64,000 bases of DNA from Desulfosediminicola ganghwensis (GTDB taxonomy: Bacteria; Desulfobacterota; Desulfobulbia; Desulfobulbales; Desulfocapsaceae). A program made the position numbers and the translations under genes. The notes beneath the pieces were generated by a model, which worked only from the letters and a program-made list of their open reading frames with translations, was not told the DNA's origin and searched no databases. The stretch lies in contig NZ_CP050699.1 of NCBI RefSeq assembly GCF_005116675.2, forward strand, positions 1,821,001 to 1,885,000, given 5' to 3'. Of this stretch, positions 25,540-34,378 are shown one piece after another (the first letter of the stretch is position 1; each line of letters opens with the position of its first letter).

Positions 25540-26898
25540 ATGCTCTGCCCACCAGTATATCAACTCAGCACTATTCATGAGGGGGCGATTATCGACTCAC
25601 ATAGTTTTGTCGACCCACGTTATCAAGCGTATTGTCAGCCAATTGAGAACAAGTTAAGACGATTGCGCGAAGCGGTGCACCGGCTAGGACTTGAGTTCGG
25701 CCCGAATAGATTTGAAGAGATCTCGGCGCTGAAACGGCAGTTTACCGCTTTCGATCTCAAACAAAGAAATAATGCGCATAGCCTGTTTTTAAACCGTCTC
25801 TCGCCAGCCTGTAAATATTGTAATAGAGCAGAGGGTTCCACGACTTTTATCCTTACCCTTGCCTGTAACAGGGACTGTTTTTTCTGTACCAATCGTAATC
25901 AGCATAACTATGAACAGTTGAGCAGGACAACCAATGATGTAATCAGCCAATTCGACAATTTTGCCCAAAGGCAAAAGACAGTCCAGGCAGTGGCGTTGAC
26001 TGGTGGAGAGCCATTGCTCCATCCTGATATGTGCAGGGATTTCTTTCATCATGTGAAAGCACACGATGCCAGAATTCATACCCGTCTGTACAGCAATGGA
26101 GACCTGGTAACAGACGATATGCTGTCGAGTCTGTCGCCCTGGCTAAACGAGATTCGGCTGGGTCTCAAGCCCGATATGTATGGTGAGTTTTTGCTACAGC
26201 CAATCGGGGATGTGCTCAGTTGCTGTGCAAGACATATCTCCCAAGTCACTGTTGAAGTACCGGTTATGCCGAACAGTTTCGCCAATATGGTGGCGCTTCT
26301 CGAGCTTTGTAATACGCTTGATATTTTCAGTGTTAACCTGCTGGAATTTCTTTTTCCCTGGCACCATGCCGATTGGTACCAAAAGCAGGGCTACCGCATC
26401 AAAAAGAGGCCGTACAAGGTCCTTTACAATTACGATTATGCAGGGGGCCTGCCTATCGACGGCAGTGAAACGGAAGCTTTGCGTTGCCTGTTGCATGCGA
26501 GCAGGCATGAATTTCGGGTCGGTGTACACTACTGCAGCCTTGAGAATAAGCTAACATCTCAGATTTACCAGCAAAACAAGGCAGTTCATCCCGCCCCTAC
26601 CGAGCTGGCCTCGCAAGAGGATCATTTTCTGAAATCGGTGCGTTTTCTGGGAACGGATGCTGACAAAGCGTATCGAATTTTGCGTAATTGCGGGGTTCGA
26701 CGACTTATCAGGGATATTGAACAGAGGACTCTTGAATGTCATCCTGAAGACCTGCTTCATCTCAAAACCAGCGATATACGTGAAGCCGTGTTGACATACG
26801 CTGTTGCTGAAAATGAAAAAGCGGAGGGACTCACTGTTGTCCGTGAGGTGCATATGGAACAGATAGATCCACAGACATTTGATCCATTCGGCCTGTAG
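25540..26898 (+). CDS. Radical SAM protein in a molybdoenzyme operon
   Basis: A 452-residue radical SAM enzyme from the chosen ATG. The cluster motif is CNRDCFFC (C109, C113, C116), followed by VALTGGEPLLHPD, the SAM-binding GGE region. Two more Cys (C91, C94 in SPACKYCNRAEG) precede it, and a conserved-looking VHYCSLENK lies in the C-terminal half, so extra clusters are possible. The ATG at 25540 has only a weak GGTGGG upstream; the frame continues back into the right end of repeat copy 2, where an in-frame TTG lies at 25507. It is not MoaA: no C-terminal GG. Its place between the electron-transfer subunit and the chaperone suggests a role in maturation or modification of this molybdoenzyme. 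Function unknown. Confidence 0.8.
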   Translation: MLCPPVYQLSTIHEGAIIDSHSFVDPRYQAYCQPIENKLRRLREAVHRLGLEFGPNRFEEISALKRQFTAFDLKQRNNAHSLFLNRLSPACKYCNRAEGSTTFILTLACNRDCFFCTNRNQHNYEQLSRTTNDVISQFDNFAQRQKTVQAVALTGGEPLLHPDMCRDFFHHVKAHDARIHTRLYSNGDLVTDDMLSSLSPWLNEIRLGLKPDMYGEFLLQPIGDVLSCCARHISQVTVEVPVMPNSFANMVALLELCNTLDIFSVNLLEFLFPWHHADWYQKQGYRIKKRPYKVLYNYDYAGGLPIDGSETEALRCLLHASRHEFRVGVHYCSLENKLTSQIYQQNKAVHPAPTELASQEDHFLKSVRFLGTDADKAYRILRNCGVRRLIRDIEQRTLECHPEDLLHLKTSDIREAVLTYAVAENEKAEGLTVVREVHMEQIDPQTFDPFGL

Positions 26899-26940
26899 TG
26901 AGGGCGATAACCAAGTGTTACCAGACGAGAGGAGATCGAT

Positions 26941-27615
26941 ATGAGCGAGATGATAAACGGTAAAATCCTGCATCGGATAAGATCTCAGTTGGCGAGCCTG
27001 TTCTCGGATATATTTTTTAATTATCCCAAGTCAGTGCAGTTTGAGTCTCTGCTCTATTTGCTGGATCGGTATTACGAACATGAGCTGGATGCAAATGGCT
27101 TATACGCCAGAGGGCTGGTCGAGTTTGAAGAGTGGCAGGCCGGGGTGGGAAATCTCACCGAAGCAGAACAGCAACTCATGATGGAGAAAAACTACACCGG
27201 CCTGTTTTGTCTGGGACGAGGTGTTGTTACCACAGCCTCAGCTGTTTTGTCATCTCAAAGGGTGCATAAGAGGGAACCGTGGCGCAAAGTCCGGCGCTTC
27301 TATTACGAACATGGTTTGCGACTCGTTGAAGGCTCACCGCTTTATGAAGACAGTATCGTCACTGAGATGGCCTTCTATTCGCTGCTGATAGACCAGCTTG
27401 ATGATTTTGCCGGTGAGAAACGAAGAGAGGCGTTTAACGCTCAGCAGCGCTTTCTGCAGAAGCATCTGTTGATCTGGCTACCGCAATTTTGTGAAGAGTT
27501 GCATGAAGTTGCAGGCAGGGGAAGTGTTTACAGTTCCATCGCCAGCTTGCTGAGTGGCTACATCCAGGCTGAACCGCGATTGCTGGATCGATTTCTTCAG
27601 GTCGAGATGGCTTGA
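26941..27615 (+). CDS. TorD/DmsD-like molybdoenzyme chaperone
   Basis: Cytoplasmic all-helical protein of 224 residues of the TorD/NarJ/DmsD family, which binds the Tat signal of a molybdoenzyme and assists cofactor insertion. Supporting segments: LASLFSDIFFNYP (helix 1), NYTGLFCLGRG (the conserved E-x-x-Y-x-x-LF region), WRKVRRFYYEHGLRL, and MAFYSLLIDQLDDF. A GAGAGGAGATC site precedes the ATG. It fits a chaperone for the DmsA-like enzyme three genes upstream. Its TGA overlaps the frame of the next gene. Confidence 0.85.
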   Translation: MSEMINGKILHRIRSQLASLFSDIFFNYPKSVQFESLLYLLDRYYEHELDANGLYARGLVEFEEWQAGVGNLTEAEQQLMMEKNYTGLFCLGRGVVTTASAVLSSQRVHKREPWRKVRRFYYEHGLRLVEGSPLYEDSIVTEMAFYSLLIDQLDDFAGEKRREAFNAQQRFLQKHLLIWLPQFCEELHEVAGRGSVYSSIASLLSGYIQAEPRLLDRFLQVEMA

Positions 27616-27620
27616 ATGGT

Positions 27621-28640
27621 ATGTGGTCAGTACCTTCGTTCCTGGCAAAGCTTTGTGAGTTACGGACAGGGCAACCTGCTATTCATCCTCGGCGTTGCAT
27701 ACGCCTCTACCACAAAAGGGCAGGGTGCCGCAACTGCCTTGATGTTTGCCCCACCAGTGCTGTTTGTATCGGTAAACCAGGCACATCCGTAATGATTGGT
27801 GATAAATGCGTGCAGTGTGAGAGGTGTGTCGCGGCCTGCCCGGTTGATGTGTTTCAACGCGAATCCGGAACAGAAGAACAGTGGCTGGAAACATTGCTCA
27901 CGGTTGTCGTGCATGGAGAGCTTACTCTCTATTGCGGCAATCTTAACGAAAAGAGCAGAAAGGAAAGTGGTGTCCTGCTGCCATGTCTTGCCAGTCTCCA
28001 TGCCGGAGCGATTGTGTTTTTAGGTACCCATGGCGTATGCCGGCTGGAGCTGAGCTTCGGGAACTGTAACTCCTGCCTTTATGGTGGTGGCTGGGAGCAT
28101 GTGGAAATTTGTCTGAACAGCCTGCAGAGAACACTGTATTTAAACGGGCTCCCTCTTGTCGATATCCGGAAACAGGAGTCCGTTATTACCTGTTCGATGC
28201 ATCATGATTCAGGTGATCCAGGTAATGTGAATAATGCATTGGGGAATAACATCCGTGAGCCGGATCGCAGAACCCTCCTGAAACAGGTAGCAGCACTGAG
28301 CGGACGGATTGTTGAAACGACGATCCGTGGCGGTTCGGCGGAAAGAGACGCCCCACGACCCTTTGACCCTGAACAGGCCAAGCACAGGTTATACCTCCGG
28401 GAGCTCAGGAGGTATCGTGATCTGACCGGCGGAAAAGGTGAAGTCAGGATCTCCCCCCATAGTCGTATCATTGATCACGAACTGTGCAACGGCTGCGGTC
28501 TTTGTTCAAAGATGTGCCGTAATTCAGCCCTGGTTTGTTCAACTGAAGGCGATGTCCCAATATTTGATGTATCCCGCTGCAGTGATTGCGGGCTTTGTGA
28601 GACTGCTTGCCGGAGAGCGGCGATCAGGAGTGAAATTTAG
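27621..28640 (+). CDS. Polyferredoxin-type 4Fe-4S protein of the molybdoenzyme operon
   Basis: A 339-residue iron-sulfur protein from the ATG at 27621 (an in-frame TTG at 27612 overlaps the chaperone stop by 4 bp). It has two ferredoxin-like modules. The N-terminal one contains CRNCLDVCPTSAVC and CVQCERCVAACPVDVF; the C-terminal one contains CNGCGLCSKMCRNSALVC and CSDCGLCETACRRAAI. Between them lies a 180-residue linker with further Cys (GNCNSCLYGGG). No signal or membrane helix is seen. It could be a cytoplasmic electron donor, or serve the radical SAM partner. No described family exactly like this comes to mind. Confidence 0.82.
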   Translation: MWSVPSFLAKLCELRTGQPAIHPRRCIRLYHKRAGCRNCLDVCPTSAVCIGKPGTSVMIGDKCVQCERCVAACPVDVFQRESGTEEQWLETLLTVVVHGELTLYCGNLNEKSRKESGVLLPCLASLHAGAIVFLGTHGVCRLELSFGNCNSCLYGGGWEHVEICLNSLQRTLYLNGLPLVDIRKQESVITCSMHHDSGDPGNVNNALGNNIREPDRRTLLKQVAALSGRIVETTIRGGSAERDAPRPFDPEQAKHRLYLRELRRYRDLTGGKGEVRISPHSRIIDHELCNGCGLCSKMCRNSALVCSTEGDVPIFDVSRCSDCGLCETACRRAAIRSEI

Positions 28641-29152
28641 AACAGATTAAAGATTATTACACCTCGATTTTTTGACATCGCAAGCTCGCTAAGTATAACT
28701 ATAGAAAGAGTATTTGTTTGTCATGACAATGATCATTTCGTTCGTGCTTTAAAGAGAGTTAATCCCTGCATGAGAGGTGGTAAACCTTCCGGAATTCAGT
28801 TGAAACCTATCCAGATAATACTCTCTGTGAATACAAAGGCAGCGTTTGGCAGGAGTAAACGTCAGGGACACGGTCTCCTTTCAAACGAGTGCAGGTTGTG
28901 TTCATGAAAACCCTGTAATTGTCCTGGGGCGACAGTCGTCAGGACGATTGCAGATATTGGCAAAGTCGCCAGTCCCGTTTGGTATCGAACGTAACAATAT
29001 ACGAGAAATGTCAGCACGAAGTTTTACGAGGACCAGTGGATAGAGAGCAGTTGCTTGAGTGACACCATGCAGTACCGCATGGTTGGGAGAGAAACCGGCT
29101 TAATGCTCACTCTAATCTGGGTGTACGAGAATTCTAATGTGTGGAGGAAACC
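28641..29152. other. Spacer between the molybdoenzyme operon and nrfA, 512 bp
   Basis: No gene found. A hairpin lies at 28918-28948: ATTGTCCTG pairs with CAGGACGAT, and a CGAC/GTCG helix lies inside. It could be a structured leader or a weak terminator. No sigma-54 promoter, riboswitch or FNR-type site was found with confidence. The nrfA ribosome binding site GGAGG lies at the right edge. Confidence 0.35.
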
Positions 29153-30628
29153 GTGAAAAAATATGCGCTGTTACTTGGAGTTTCACTGATTGCTTTGATG
29201 GCATTGGGGATGTTCTCTTCTGCCATTGGCGACAGTCATGGGGGGACGAAAGGGAAATCGGCTGTCAAAGCCAAGAACGAAGACTGGAAAGCGGAGTTTC
29301 CAGACTATTACGAGTCCTGGAGGGGAACAAGCAAAAGTGATGAAATCGTAGATATGCTCAAGAAAAACCCGCAGATGGTCATTCTTTGGGCTGGCTATGG
29401 TTTTGCTAAAGACTATAACAAGGCTCGTGGGCATATGTATGGTCTGGTCAGCAATGTCAATTCGCTACGTACCGGAGCACCGACAGGCCCCACAGACGGC
29501 CCGATGCCAACGGCCTGCTGGACCTGTAAGTCACCTGATGTTCAGCGCGTAATTGACGAAGATGGTGAAAATGAATATTTCACCGGCAAGTGGGCCCGAC
29601 TGGGGGATCAGATCGTTAATACAATTGGTTGTGCCGATTGTCATGACAGCGAGTCCTACGAATTGACAATATCCAGAGATTATCTGGCGCGCGGATTGGA
29701 GGCAAGCCCGGTAGATTATAGCAAAGTTGATGATACCCAGATGCACTCTCTGGTCTGTGCCGGATGCCATGTCGAATACTACTTTAAGGCAACTGAGTAT
29801 AAAGACACGGCGGGAGCGGATCAGAAAGCGATGGTTGTTACCTTGCCGTGGTCAGAAGGATTCCTCGCCGAAGAGGCGGAGGCGTACTACGATGGCATTG
29901 ACTTTGCCGACTGGACCCACAGTATCAGCAAGGCCCCGATGCTGAAAGCACAACATCCCGATTATGAGCTCTATACCACCGGCCTTCATTTTAAGCGCGG
30001 GGTGTCCTGTGCTGATTGTCATATGCCTGAGACGGCTGATGGCGAAGCTGATCATGCGGTGAGTAACCCCATGACAAATATTAAAAACAGCTGCCTGAAT
30101 TGCCACGATGCGACCGAAGAAGAGCTCAAGGCGACACTTGAGATAAAGTACAATCGCAGAGAGCAGTTGAATCAGATGGCAATGAACACCCTGGCTACGG
30201 CTCATCTGGAAGCAGGAAAAGCCTGGGAAGCCGGGGCAACCGAGGCCGAGATGGCAGAGGTGCTGCAACTGCTCCGCTCCGGTCAGTGGTTCTGGGATTA
30301 CGCCATCGCCAGTCATGGCGGGTATATCCATGCCCCGGAAGAGTCATTGAGGGTCCTTGGGGTGGCTATTAATAAAGGTTCAGATGCGCGAATCAAGCTT
30401 GCCGGAATCCTGGCCAAGCATGGTGTCATGAACTACGAGGCCCCGGATTACTCAACCAAGGAGAAAGCACAGGCCCTTGCCGGTGTTGATCTGGAAAAAG
30501 AGATCAAAGCGAAAATCCAGTTCCGTAATACGCTTTTTAAAGAGTGGACTGAATCGGCAATCAAGAACGGATATCTCGATCCTGATGCAAGAAAAGGCAT
30601 GACGGATAATACTTCATATCCGAAGTAA
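29153..30628 (+). CDS. nrfA: Ammonia-forming cytochrome c nitrite reductase
   Basis: Periplasmic pentahaem enzyme that reduces nitrite to ammonia with six electrons (it also acts on sulfite and NO). The N-terminal signal is KKYALLLGVSLIALMALG. The catalytic haem site is CWTCK (C122-K126), the diagnostic Lys-ligated motif of NrfA, followed by four CXXCH sites: CADCH, CAGCH, CADCH and CLNCH. The length of 491 residues is standard. I choose the GTG at 29153, with GGAGG 6 bp upstream, over the GTG at 29141. No nrfH (membrane tetrahaem quinol oxidase) is adjacent: a terminator follows and unrelated DNA precedes. Electrons must come from elsewhere. Confidence 0.96.
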   Translation: MKKYALLLGVSLIALMALGMFSSAIGDSHGGTKGKSAVKAKNEDWKAEFPDYYESWRGTSKSDEIVDMLKKNPQMVILWAGYGFAKDYNKARGHMYGLVSNVNSLRTGAPTGPTDGPMPTACWTCKSPDVQRVIDEDGENEYFTGKWARLGDQIVNTIGCADCHDSESYELTISRDYLARGLEASPVDYSKVDDTQMHSLVCAGCHVEYYFKATEYKDTAGADQKAMVVTLPWSEGFLAEEAEAYYDGIDFADWTHSISKAPMLKAQHPDYELYTTGLHFKRGVSCADCHMPETADGEADHAVSNPMTNIKNSCLNCHDATEEELKATLEIKYNRREQLNQMAMNTLATAHLEAGKAWEAGATEAEMAEVLQLLRSGQWFWDYAIASHGGYIHAPEESLRVLGVAINKGSDARIKLAGILAKHGVMNYEAPDYSTKEKAQALAGVDLEKEIKAKIQFRNTLFKEWTESAIKNGYLDPDARKGMTDNTSYPK

Positions 30629-30660
30629 TACTTTTTAAAGGCTATACAATCTGGATAAAA

Positions 30661-30715
30661 AAGAATCCCCCTGCCGATCTATACAATAACAGATCGGTCA
30701 GGGGGATTCTTTTGT
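30661..30715. terminator. Long bidirectional terminator after nrfA
   Basis: AAGAATCCCCCTGCCGATCT and its complement (one bulged base) with a 10-nt loop, then TTTT on the plus strand. It separates nrfA from the convergent sigma-54 activator gene and has AAAAAAG ahead of it, so it can serve both. Confidence 0.9.
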
Positions 30716-30740
30716 TTGCAAGCACAGTAACAAATGCGAG

Positions 30741-32192
30741 CTATTGATGACTGTCCTCCGCCACTTTATGCGCTTTGTTCTTGAATAATTCTTTCTTGAT
30801 ATTGTGCTTTGTCAGAAGTTTGTGAATTTGCCGGCGACTTACACCAGCAGTTTTAGCAGTGGCCTCGATTTTACCATTATGCATTGAGAGTAGGGTGCAG
30901 AGGTACTCTTTTTCTGACTTTCTGACTGCTTCATCCCGTATTTCGGCCAGTCTCTTAATTGATGTGTGTGATGTGTTGTTTTTGCAGGTCAGCGGATTAA
31001 TTTGAGAGGGTCTCAATTTGAACAGGTCTGTCGGGAAGAGAGTGGCGTCCAGATAGGAATTCTGTGCAAGAATGTATGCTCGTTCGAGCAGATTTTCCAG
31101 CTCTCGAATGTTTCCAGGCCACTCATACTGCTGAAAACATTCGAGAACCTCATCGGTCAGGTCAAAAATCATTTTTCCGTGCTTTGCATTGAACTGACAG
31201 AGGAAATAGTCGATGAACAGGCTGATATCTTCTTTTCTCATCCGAAGCGGTGGGACTTCTACCGGGAAAATATTTAAGCGATAGAAAAGATCGGTTCTGA
31301 ACTCCCCTTGCTGTGCCATTTTACCGAGATCATTATTTGAGGCAGCAATGATCCTCACATCGGTGGATTGGGTTCGGTTGCTGCCGATAGGCTGGAATGT
31401 CCTGTCCTGAATAACTTGCAGGAGTTTGATCTGGGTTGCGGCAGTGATTGTGCCGATTTCGTCGAGGAAGATGGTTCCCTTTGATGCTTGTTCGAATTTG
31501 CCTTTTTTGGTTTTGATTGCCCCAGTGAAAGAACCTTTTGCATGGCCAAACAGTTCACTCTCGATAAGCGATTCGGGAATTGCCCCGCAATGAACGCTCA
31601 TCATCGATTCTCCGCTCCTTTGGGAGCTGTCATGGATCAATCGGGCAATGACTCCTTTACCAGTTCCTGTTTCCCCAGTAAGTAGCACTGTTGTTTCAGT
31701 CTTGCTTACGAGAGCAACTTTTTCCAGCATTTGGTGCATCACTCTCGATTTGGTCTTGATCATTGTCGGATACCCTGTTCCGACATCGGGTGCGAGAAAT
31801 GATATTGGATTGAATGCCGGGTCTGGCTGGTTGATAACCGAATGGACAGCCGTGATAATCTGGTCGTGGGTTGTTGGCAAGGTAAGGCATGGGGTGCCAT
31901 TGTTGCTCAGTCTTACTGCTTTGCTGCTGGTCGCTGTGGAAGTAAGAATAACGATTTTTGCTTCAGGGGCAACTTTCCGAAGTGTGGCATAAAATTCCAT
32001 ATACCCATTTTTTCCGGTTTCCGGGATGGTATCTATATCAAAAATCAATGCATCCGGCTGTTGTTCTATCAGGATATTTGTTGCCTTTTGCATGATGCCG
32101 GTTTGATGTTTGCTCAAAAGGTTACGTAGTGAGCTTGGGAACAAAGAATCCTGGGCTGGCCTATCAGTTATAATGAGTATGCTGGCTACCAT
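30741..32192 (-). CDS. Sigma-54 dependent transcriptional activator (NtrC family)
   Basis: Activator of 483 residues. Order: receiver-like domain (1-120), AAA+ domain (about 145-370), and a Fis-type helix-turn-helix at the end ([20 protein letters not shown]). Walker A is GETGTGKG (173-180); the sigma-54 contact loop is GSFTGA (220-225), a variant of GAFTGA. The receiver keeps D52 (FDIDTIP) but lacks the conserved Lys (CLTLPTT at that place) and has a weak acidic pocket, so it may not be phosphorylated normally; no histidine kinase gene is near. It follows a gamma-glutamyltransferase gene by 37 bp on the same strand. The spacer upstream holds -24/-12 promoters and palindromes, so it probably controls both divergent units and itself. 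Confidence 0.93.
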   Translation of the reverse strand: MVASILIITDRPAQDSLFPSSLRNLLSKHQTGIMQKATNILIEQQPDALIFDIDTIPETGKNGYMEFYATLRKVAPEAKIVILTSTATSSKAVRLSNNGTPCLTLPTTHDQIITAVHSVINQPDPAFNPISFLAPDVGTGYPTMIKTKSRVMHQMLEKVALVSKTETTVLLTGETGTGKGVIARLIHDSSQRSGESMMSVHCGAIPESLIESELFGHAKGSFTGAIKTKKGKFEQASKGTIFLDEIGTITAATQIKLLQVIQDRTFQPIGSNRTQSTDVRIIAASNNDLGKMAQQGEFRTDLFYRLNIFPVEVPPLRMRKEDISLFIDYFLCQFNAKHGKMIFDLTDEVLECFQQYEWPGNIRELENLLERAYILAQNSYLDATLFPTDLFKLRPSQINPLTCKNNTSHTSIKRLAEIRDEAVRKSEKEYLCTLLSMHNGKIEATAKTAGVSRRQIHKLLTKHNIKKELFKNKAHKVAEDSHQ

Positions 32193-32229
32193 GGCAGTGT
32201 TGTCTCTTTATCGCTCGTGATTGTTAGAA

Positions 32230-33858
32230 TTAATTCGGGCCCAGGACTTTACCTTCCCTTCTTACCTCGGCAATCCCCTGAAATTCGTTTTTTGTCTGGC
32301 AACGCATGGCGGCATAGATTGCGCCTAGATAAAAGGAATATGGTTCCCGCTTAACGAGCTGATAGCCTGTCTTTTTTAACGAGCGGATAACTTTTTTGTC
32401 AAATCTGTCGAGTTCCAGGCTTAGTTCCCCCCCGGGGCTGCAGTGCAATCTTGGTTGTTCCATAGCCTCGTATAACGTTTTGTTGCCGTCAATGAGGTTG
32501 ATGATGAATTGGGCCATGGTTGAAAAAATTCGGTCGCTACCTGGGCTGCCAAGGGTTAACCAGGGTTTTTCGTTCATAAACATGATAGTTGGCGCAAGTG
32601 AAGACCAGGGCGTTGCGTTTGGCCTGAGGTAATATGGGTGGCTCGGGTCTTTGACTTCAAGAGTGTTGATGTAGTTATTATATAGAAATCCGAGGCCTTC
32701 GGCTGCTGCTCTGCAACCATATAATGATTCGATAGACTGACTTATGCCAACAGCATTACCTTCTTTGTCCATCACTGAGAGATGTGTGGTGTCGTTCCCG
32801 GTATTGAGGTAATTGCGCATAGTGGTCTCAGGCCCGGTCTTCGAGAGGATGGAGTTGTAAAGATCGGCAGCGAAAGAGGGGGAGGCCATGGTGTGGTCGT
32901 TTTCCTGTCTGTACATCTCTGGACGAATAGGATGCTGCTGCCGTTGGAGTAAAGCATGGCGTAGGGTCTCGGCAAGAATGCGGGCACTTTGCGGCGTCAT
33001 TGTGCTGATGAAGTCGGGCTCCGCATTATTGAGCATCTGCAGGACGAGAAGAAGATCTCTCCCTGCAGCCGGCGGGGGGACAGTGAAGATTTTCACATTT
33101 CGATAATGGCCCAGGATTGGCTTACGTACCACCGGCCACGGTATGAAGGCAAGATCGTCCCGACGGATGAGTCCGCCATGGGCTCGCATGTCTTCCTCAA
33201 TCTGTTGAGCAATCTTGCCGAGGTAAAAGGATCGTGGTCCTTCCTTGGCCAGAATAGAGAGAACGCCTGCAAGATCCTTTTGCACAAATAGATCGCCGAC
33301 ATTATATGGTTCGATACCATTTTTCAGGAAATACTTAGCACCGGAAAGGGTTTCACTGCGGAGGAATGAATCAAGCAGATTAACCTGATGAGTGTGTTGC
33401 AATTCAGAAATAGCATATCCGGTTGATGCCAGTTCTATGGCAGGCTGAAGCATCTCATCCCAATCAAGTTTTCCATATTCCAGATGTAAGTAGCCGATCA
33501 GTGCCGGAATAGAGGGAATAGTGGCGGATTTATAACCGAAAGAGCGTTCACCTTTTTGAATGCGTTGGTTGTGGGCCAGTGATGGTACCCTGCTTGAGCC
33601 GTCCAGAGCGAAGGTTTGTCCGTTGATATGGATCATACCGATACCCTGACCGCCTAGTCCGCTTGATTGAGGTTCGCAGACGCATAAAGCCATTGAGGCA
33701 GCACAGGCAGCATCAACTGCATTCCCACCTTTTTCAAGCATGCTCACGCCCGCCTTAGTGGCTTCATGAAATGCGGTCACGACTATCCCATGTTGGGAAC
33801 GGCCGAAATGTCCTCCGCAGTCATCTCTTTCATGCTTTTCGATTTTTTGAAAATCCAT
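32230..33858 (-). CDS. Gamma-glutamyltransferase, no signal peptide (copy 1)
   Basis: Ntn-hydrolase of 542 residues that should cleave gamma-glutamyl bonds after autoprocessing. The nucleophile is T357 (in NDTTHLSVMDKEGNAVG), the first residue of the small subunit after cleavage; the oxyanion region GSPGSDRI follows, and the large-subunit block GVSMLEKGGNAVDAACAASM is standard. The N-terminus is hydrophilic (MDFQKIEKHERDDCGGHFG), so the enzyme is expected to be cytoplasmic, unlike most bacterial GGTs. It is divergent from a second GGT and followed by the sigma-54 activator. Whether it hydrolyses glutathione, gamma-glutamyl peptides or another amide is not known. Confidence 0.93.
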   Translation of the reverse strand: MDFQKIEKHERDDCGGHFGRSQHGIVVTAFHEATKAGVSMLEKGGNAVDAACAASMALCVCEPQSSGLGGQGIGMIHINGQTFALDGSSRVPSLAHNQRIQKGERSFGYKSATIPSIPALIGYLHLEYGKLDWDEMLQPAIELASTGYAISELQHTHQVNLLDSFLRSETLSGAKYFLKNGIEPYNVGDLFVQKDLAGVLSILAKEGPRSFYLGKIAQQIEEDMRAHGGLIRRDDLAFIPWPVVRKPILGHYRNVKIFTVPPPAAGRDLLLVLQMLNNAEPDFISTMTPQSARILAETLRHALLQRQQHPIRPEMYRQENDHTMASPSFAADLYNSILSKTGPETTMRNYLNTGNDTTHLSVMDKEGNAVGISQSIESLYGCRAAAEGLGFLYNNYINTLEVKDPSHPYYLRPNATPWSSLAPTIMFMNEKPWLTLGSPGSDRIFSTMAQFIINLIDGNKTLYEAMEQPRLHCSPGGELSLELDRFDKKVIRSLKKTGYQLVKREPYSFYLGAIYAAMRCQTKNEFQGIAEVRREGKVLGPN

Positions 33859-33962
33859 TCTGGCCCTCGGCCTTAGCGCATATATCCCACTTTTGTGGGA
33901 ATAGTTGGAAGGATGGTAACGGGATTAACCATGCAACCATTGCTTCCTGCATTGTGTAAAAT

Positions 33963-33979
33963 GGGAACTTGAGGTTCCC
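33963..33979. promoter_or_regulatory. Palindrome in the GGT spacer, candidate activator site 1
   Basis: GGGAAC-TTGAG-GTTCCC, a perfect inverted repeat (6-bp arms, 5-nt centre). It shares its form with the sites at 34130 and 34379. It lies about 290 bp upstream of the plus-strand -24/-12 promoter and downstream of the minus-strand one, in the untranslated leader of GGT copy 1. Confidence 0.5.
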
Positions 33980-34109
33980 GGTTGATGGCTTTTTGATGTG
34001 ATGCGTGATGCCCTGTCTGGCATAACTACGAATTTGTGACGCAACTGTCAAGGGAGAGGTGGCTGAAATTGTCTTTATATAGATGAAAGTATAACAAAAA
34101 AGGTGTTTT

Positions 34110-34125
34110 CGCATTCCAGGCGCCA
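34110..34125 (-). promoter_or_regulatory. Possible sigma-54 promoter for GGT copy 1 and the activator gene
   Basis: On the minus strand the sequence reads TGGCGCCTGGAATGCG: GG and GC are 10 nt apart as required for -24/-12 elements, but TTGC is ATGC. It faces the GGT copy 1 gene, 252 bp away. A weaker match than the plus-strand promoter. Confidence 0.4.
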
Positions 34126-34129
34126 GCAT

Positions 34130-34146
34130 GGGAACTGAGGGTTCTC
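34130..34146. promoter_or_regulatory. Palindrome in the GGT spacer, candidate activator site 2
   Basis: GGGAAC-TGAGG-GTTCTC, same form as site 1 with one mismatch between arms. It lies about 106-122 bp upstream of the plus-strand -24 element, a normal distance for an NtrC-family enhancer. A weaker relative (GAGAAC-TGTTT-AGTCCC) follows at 34160-34176. Confidence 0.55.
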
Positions 34147-34251
34147 GTTTGCTTGAATTGAGAACTGTTTAGTCCCAAATATGGAGTCTGGAGATTGTCG
34201 ATTTGAGTAGTTGTTTAAGTTGAATGACCTAATAACAGTCAGATAGTGTTT

Positions 34252-34267
34252 TGGCGCGTTATTTGCA
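34252..34267 (+). promoter_or_regulatory. Sigma-54 (-24/-12) promoter of the GGT2/peptide transporter operon
   Basis: TGGCGCGTTATTTGCA matches the consensus TGGCACG-N4-TTGCW with one mismatch. GG (34253-34254) and GC (34265-34266) are exactly 10 nt apart. The predicted transcription start is near 34279, leaving about 177 nt before the GGT copy 2 start. Confidence 0.75.
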
Positions 34268-34378
34268 ACAAGTGTCAGTGGTGGATGTTTAACTTTGAGA
34301 AAATACAGGGTAATCCGCCAGTGAGAATGACAGAATCAATAAAAAAATATTGTGTAGTCCAGTTCTGCTAGTGTGCCG

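Noticed and set aside
28641-29140. Possible riboswitch or group II intron in the spacer before nrfA
   Set aside because: A hairpin is visible, but no known aptamer core or intron domain V could be recognised; left as unassigned structure.
30741-32192. Calling the sigma-54 activator part of a two-component system
   Set aside because: No histidine kinase gene is in the neighbourhood, and the receiver lacks the conserved Lys.
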